A stretch of 10,170 nucleotides of DNA from an uncultured Clostridia bacterium (GTDB taxonomy: Bacteria > Bacillota > Clostridia > Oscillospirales > Acutalibacteraceae), in NCBI GenBank assembly GCA_946042285.1, contig CAMGDK010000051.1:1-10170 (forward strand), in the 5' to 3' direction. The notes under the pieces are model-generated. The model was not told the origin of the DNA. It saw nothing but the letters and a program-made list of their open reading frames with translations, and ran no database searches. The position numbers and the translations under genes are program-made. Positions 7,634 through 10,170 of the stretch are shown here, one piece after another (the first letter of the stretch is position 1; each line of letters opens with the position of its first letter).

Positions 7634-7634
7634 T
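7607..7634 (+). promoter_or_regulatory. Weak candidate sigma-A promoter before the clp gene
   Basis: TTGAAA (7607-7612), 16 bases, then AATAAT (7629-7634): each box matches 5 of 6 consensus bases. Transcription would start near 7641, leaving about 25 bases before ATG 7667. The stretch is AT-rich, so a chance match is quite possible. No CtsR direct repeat (GTCAAA-type heptads) or CIRCE inverted repeat is seen here. Confidence 0.3.
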
Positions 7635-7666
7635 TCATATATTTCTATTAAACAAGAGGTGACTTA

Positions 7667-9982
7667 ATGAAACAGCAAATGTGTTCGCGCTGCGGCGAAA
7701 GACCTGCAGTGGTCTTTATTCAAAAGATGGAGGGAGATAAGGTTACTCCGGAGGGCCTTTGCATAAAGTGCGCAAGAGAGCTTAATATCGGCTCTATAAA
7801 TCAAATGATAGATAAAATGGGTATTTCTGACGAGGAGCTTGAAATGGCATCGGAGCAGATGGCTAACTTTATGGAGAATATGGGTGATTTCAACTTTGAC
7901 AGCCTCGGCGAGATGTTCAATCCCGACAATATGGACGGTGCTCAGACAATGCCTTTTTCGGAATTGTTCGGTGGTTCACTTGCACCGCAGGATAATGACG
8001 GCGGCAGCGACACAAATTCCGGCACTAAAAGACGCTCGAAGCGCCCGAAAAAGAATTCGCAGGATGAAGCAAGAAAATTTCTTAATACCTATTGTAACAA
8101 TCTTACCGACCGTGCTAAAAAGGGTGAAATTGATAACATTATCGGCAGAGATAGTGAAATTTCAAGAGCTATACAAATTCTTTGCCGAAGAACAAAGAAC
8201 AACCCTTGCCTGATTGGTGAGCCGGGTGTCGGTAAAACAGCTATTGCCGAAGGTCTTGCAATAAGAATTGCAAAGGGCGAGGTGCCTGCGCGTCTTGCCG
8301 ATAAGGAAATCTATCTTCTTGATCTTACCGCACTTGTTGCCGGCACACAGTTTAGAGGTCAGTTTGAGGGTAGAATAAAAGGGCTAATTGACGAGGTTAA
8401 GCACGAGGGTAATATTATCCTCTTTATTGATGAGGTTCACAATCTTGTTGGAACCGGTGATTCAGAGGGTACAATGAATGCAGCTAATATTCTCAAGCCT
8501 GCACTTTCAAGAGGTGAAATTCAGGTTATCGGTGCAACAACCTTCAACGAATACCGCAAGTATATAGAAAAGGATGCAGCACTTGAAAGGCGTTTTCAGC
8601 CGATTAAGATTGAGGAGCCGTCTATTGATGATGCTTACAGAATGTTGCTCGGCATAAAGAGCTATTATGAGGATTATCATAAGGTGCGTATTTCGGATAC
8701 ACTTGTACGCAAGGCAGTTACAATGTCAGAGAGGTATGTGACCGACAGATACCTTCCCGATAAGGCCATTGATCTTCTTGATGAAAGCTGTACAAGAGCT
8801 AATCTCCGCAATCCTGCCATTAGTGAATATCAAATGGTGCAGGACAGAAAAAAGCTTCTTGAGGAGAATATTGAGCAGCTTTCGGCACCTGAGGAAAATG
8901 ACACTATCGACTATGAGTTAATCACAAAGCTTAAAAGTGAAATATTCCAAATCGACGGTAAGCTTGATGAGTTAAAGGAAAAGGCAAGCGATAATCAGGT
9001 GCTTGAAATAGACCTCGCTTCAGTAATTTCACTTTGGACAGGAATTCCGGCAACGAAAATTGAGCAAAGCGATATTAAAAAGTTAGCATCACTTGAGGAT
9101 GACCTTAAGGCACATATTATCGGTCAGGACGATGCAATATCAAAGGTTGCGAATGCAGTAAGACGCGGCAGGGTACAGATTAGCCCGAAAACAAGACCTC
9201 AGTCGTTTATATTTGTAGGTCCGACAGGTGTAGGTAAAACAGAGCTTGTTAAAAGACTTGCCGATTCATTGTTTGACTCACCGGAAAACCTTATCAGGCT
9301 TGATATGTCCGAGTTCATGGAGAAATTCAGTGTGTCAAGAATTATCGGCTCACCTCCGGGATATGTCGGCTATGATGATGCCGGACAGTTGACTGAAAAG
9401 GTTAGAAGAAAGCCGTATAGCGTAATTCTCTTTGACGAGATTGAAAAGGCACATAAGGATGTTCTTAACATTCTTCTTCAAATTCTCGATGAGGGCAGAA
9501 TTACCGATGCACAGGGCAGAACCGTTAATTTTGAAAATACCGTTATTATTATGACATCAAATGCCGGTTCAACAGATTCCGCATCACTCGGCTTCAATAA
9601 ATCTCAGGGCGACATTAACGCAGAGGTTACTATGAAAGCACTTGAGAGATTTCTTCGTCCGGAATTTCTCGGCAGGGTAGATGAGGTAGTTATTTTTAAT
9701 CAGCTGACTCATGACGATTTTGAAAAAATTGCAAGGCTTATGCTTGATGAGCTTGTTGAAAGCTTAAAGGATAAGTCAATAGAGCTTTCCTATGACGACA
9801 GTGTTCCTGTTTTTCTTGCAAAGGAGGCTTACGGCTCCAAGAAGAACGCAAGGGGACTTAGGGATGCAGTAAGACGCAGAGTTGAGGAACAGCTTGCAAA
9901 TGCAATCGTTTTCAATAATGATAAAAAGATTTCATCGTTTTCACTTTCTGCCGATGAAGAAATCAAAATAAATATAAAATAA
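7667..9982 (+). CDS. clpE: ClpE-like AAA+ ATP-dependent unfoldase with N-terminal zinc finger
   Basis: A 771-residue HSP100 unfoldase that should feed proteins to ClpP in the cytoplasm. It lacks the double Clp_N repeat of ClpC/ClpA/ClpB; instead there is a four-cysteine zinc finger (C6-x2-C9 and C32-x2-C35), as in ClpE. Residues ~45-105 are acidic and methionine-rich, followed by a basic stretch (KRRSKRPKK). The first AAA+ domain has Walker A GEPGVGKT (184-191) and Walker B D255-E256; a short coiled-coil-like middle region spans ~390-440. The second has Walker A GPTGVGKT (518-525), Walker B D590-E591 and a sensor-2 arginine at 729. LGF (641-643) lies where ClpP-binding loops carry a hydrophobic-Gly-hydrophobic tripeptide. 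The UVR motif of B. subtilis ClpE is not clear here. The ATG has GAGGTGA at 7656-7662. The symbol rests on domain layout; annotation as ClpC is possible. Confidence 0.92.
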   Translation: MKQQMCSRCGERPAVVFIQKMEGDKVTPEGLCIKCARELNIGSINQMIDKMGISDEELEMASEQMANFMENMGDFNFDSLGEMFNPDNMDGAQTMPFSELFGGSLAPQDNDGGSDTNSGTKRRSKRPKKNSQDEARKFLNTYCNNLTDRAKKGEIDNIIGRDSEISRAIQILCRRTKNNPCLIGEPGVGKTAIAEGLAIRIAKGEVPARLADKEIYLLDLTALVAGTQFRGQFEGRIKGLIDEVKHEGNIILFIDEVHNLVGTGDSEGTMNAANILKPALSRGEIQVIGATTFNEYRKYIEKDAALERRFQPIKIEEPSIDDAYRMLLGIKSYYEDYHKVRISDTLVRKAVTMSERYVTDRYLPDKAIDLLDESCTRANLRNPAISEYQMVQDRKKLLEENIEQLSAPEENDTIDYELITKLKSEIFQIDGKLDELKEKASDNQVLEIDLASVISLWTGIPATKIEQSDIKKLASLEDDLKAHIIGQDDAISKVANAVRRGRVQISPKTRPQSFIFVGPTGVGKTELVKRLADSLFDSPENLIRLDMSEFMEKFSVSRIIGSPPGYVGYDDAGQLTEKVRRKPYSVILFDEIEKAHKDVLNILLQILDEGRITDAQGRTVNFENTVIIMTSNAGSTDSASLGFNKSQGDINAEVTMKALERFLRPEFLGRVDEVVIFNQLTHDDFEKIARLMLDELVESLKDKSIELSYDDSVPVFLAKEAYGSKKNARGLRDAVRRRVEEQLANAIVFNNDKKISSFSLSADEEIKINIK

Positions 9983-9995
9983 TTTCAAAAAATAC

Positions 9996-10024
9996 TTGAC
10001 TATTTGACGGTCATTAGTTATAAT
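9996..10024 (+). promoter_or_regulatory. Strong sigma-A promoter of the tRNA cluster
   Basis: TTGACT (9996-10001), a 17-base spacer and a perfect TATAAT (10019-10024) give a near-consensus housekeeping promoter. Transcription should begin near 10031, about 10 bases before tRNA-Gly, matching the short leaders of tRNA transcripts. A second TTGAC at 10004-10008 is too close to TATAAT to act as its -35 box. Confidence 0.85.
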
Positions 10025-10033
10025 AATGACCGT
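10007..10033. repeat. Perfect 10-bp inverted repeat over the tRNA promoter -10 box
   Basis: ACGGTCATTA (10007-10016) and its exact reverse complement TAATGACCGT (10024-10033) flank a 7-base spacer, GTTATAA. The arms enclose the -10 box and reach the expected transcription start. As DNA it has the shape of a repressor operator. As RNA read through from the clp gene it would form a hairpin, but with only 4 G-C pairs and no clean U-run afterwards it would be a weak terminator. The repeat is certain; a function is not shown. Confidence 0.8.
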
Positions 10034-10040
10034 TGATTGT

Positions 10041-10114
10041 GCGGGTGTAGTTCAATGGTAGAATCCCAGCCTTCCAAGCTGGTCGTGTGGGTTCGATTCC
10101 CATCACCCGCTCCA
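10041..10114 (+). tRNA. tRNA-Gly, anticodon UCC
   Basis: The full cloverleaf can be drawn. The acceptor stem is GCGGGTG with CACCCGC (10104-10110). The anticodon stem is CCAGC/GCTGG around loop CTTCCAA, with anticodon TCC at 10073-10075. The T-arm is GTGGG/CCCAT with loop TTCGATT and one G-U pair. The discriminator is T10111 and CCA (10112-10114) is encoded in the DNA. It reads glycine GGA codons and probably other GGN codons through modified U34. It is the first gene of a tRNA cluster under the promoter just upstream. Confidence 0.96.
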
Positions 10115-10116
10115 AT

Positions 10117-10170
10117 GCGCTGATAGCTCAGCTGGATAGAGCAACTGCCTTCTAAGCAGTAGGTCGGGGG
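10117..10170 (+). tRNA. tRNA-Arg, anticodon UCU, 3' end outside window
   Basis: It starts 2 bases after the CCA of tRNA-Gly. The 5' acceptor strand is GCGCTGA, followed by TA, D-stem GCTC and loop AGCTGGATA. The anticodon stem is ACTGC/GCAGT around loop CTTCTAA, with anticodon TCT at 10151-10153, reading arginine AGA/AGG. The window ends in the 5' strand of the T-stem (GGGGG), so the T-loop, 3' acceptor strand and CCA are not seen. The tight spacing means one precursor cut by RNases. Confidence 0.92.

Noticed and set aside
7839..8213. 124-codon open frame on the plus strand inside the clp gene
   Set aside because: It is out of frame within the ClpE-like gene, and its Arg/Trp-rich product looks like a frame-shifted reading of the linker and first AAA+ domain.
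9994..10012. Tandem TTGAC repeats resembling a CtsR heat-shock operator
   Set aside because: The two TTGAC units are 8 bp apart start to start, whereas CtsR heptads need about 10 bp. The site is also downstream of the clp gene, and the first copy is simply the -35 box of the tRNA promoter.
9983..10040. Intrinsic terminator after the clp gene
   Set aside because: The only hairpin available is the 10-bp inverted repeat, with 4 G-C pairs and no continuous U-run after it, so I did not call a terminator.
1..10170. CRISPR, insertion sequence, phage, defence or secondary-metabolite cassette
   Set aside because: I saw no regularly spaced repeats, terminal inverted repeats, transposase or integrase motifs or foreign-looking composition. 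A tRNA cluster can host integration, but nothing beyond it is visible in this window.

Overview
The window is a gene-dense stretch of chromosome in which every gene lies on the + strand. It looks like a moderately AT-rich low-GC Firmicute of the class Clostridia, possibly a gut Oscillospirales/Ruminococcaceae relative. The signs are strong purine-rich ribosome binding sites, TTG starts, an ECF-transporter energising module next to truA, a ClpE-type chaperone and a tRNA with an encoded CCA end. The species cannot be named from sequence alone.

Layout: the window opens inside glmM (cell-wall precursor synthesis), whose first ~135 codons lie upstream. A PUA-less RlmI/RlmK-type SAM methyltransferase follows, then the three-gene energising module of energy-coupling-factor vitamin transporters (ecfA1, ecfA2, ecfT), then truA (tRNA pseudouridine synthase). 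Next come a membrane-anchored protein of unknown function with a repetitive beta-rich outer part (DUF5711-like, tentative), a CvpA-family membrane protein, pgsA (phosphatidylglycerophosphate synthase) and a ClpE-like AAA+ unfoldase with an N-terminal zinc finger. After a short gap with a very good sigma-A promoter, a tRNA gene cluster begins: tRNA-Gly(UCC) is complete and tRNA-Arg(UCU) is cut by the window end.

The protein genes are separated by 0-33 bases or overlap by 4 bases, so they could be read as one long transcript. The only internal promoter I can suggest is a weak candidate just before the clp gene. There is no gene-free stretch over 300 bases; the largest gap is the 58 bases between the clp gene and tRNA-Gly. 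No mobile element, CRISPR array, riboswitch or integrated foreign segment is visible.

Functionally the window is housekeeping: envelope precursors (glmM, pgsA), RNA modification (the methyltransferase, truA), vitamin uptake energisation (ecf module), protein quality control (clp) and tRNAs. I did not find a convincing undescribed system. The items most worth a second look are a perfect 10-bp inverted repeat over the -10 box of the tRNA promoter, the uncharacterised DUF5711-like/CvpA gene pair, and the ClpE-like protein with its methionine- and acid-rich linker.
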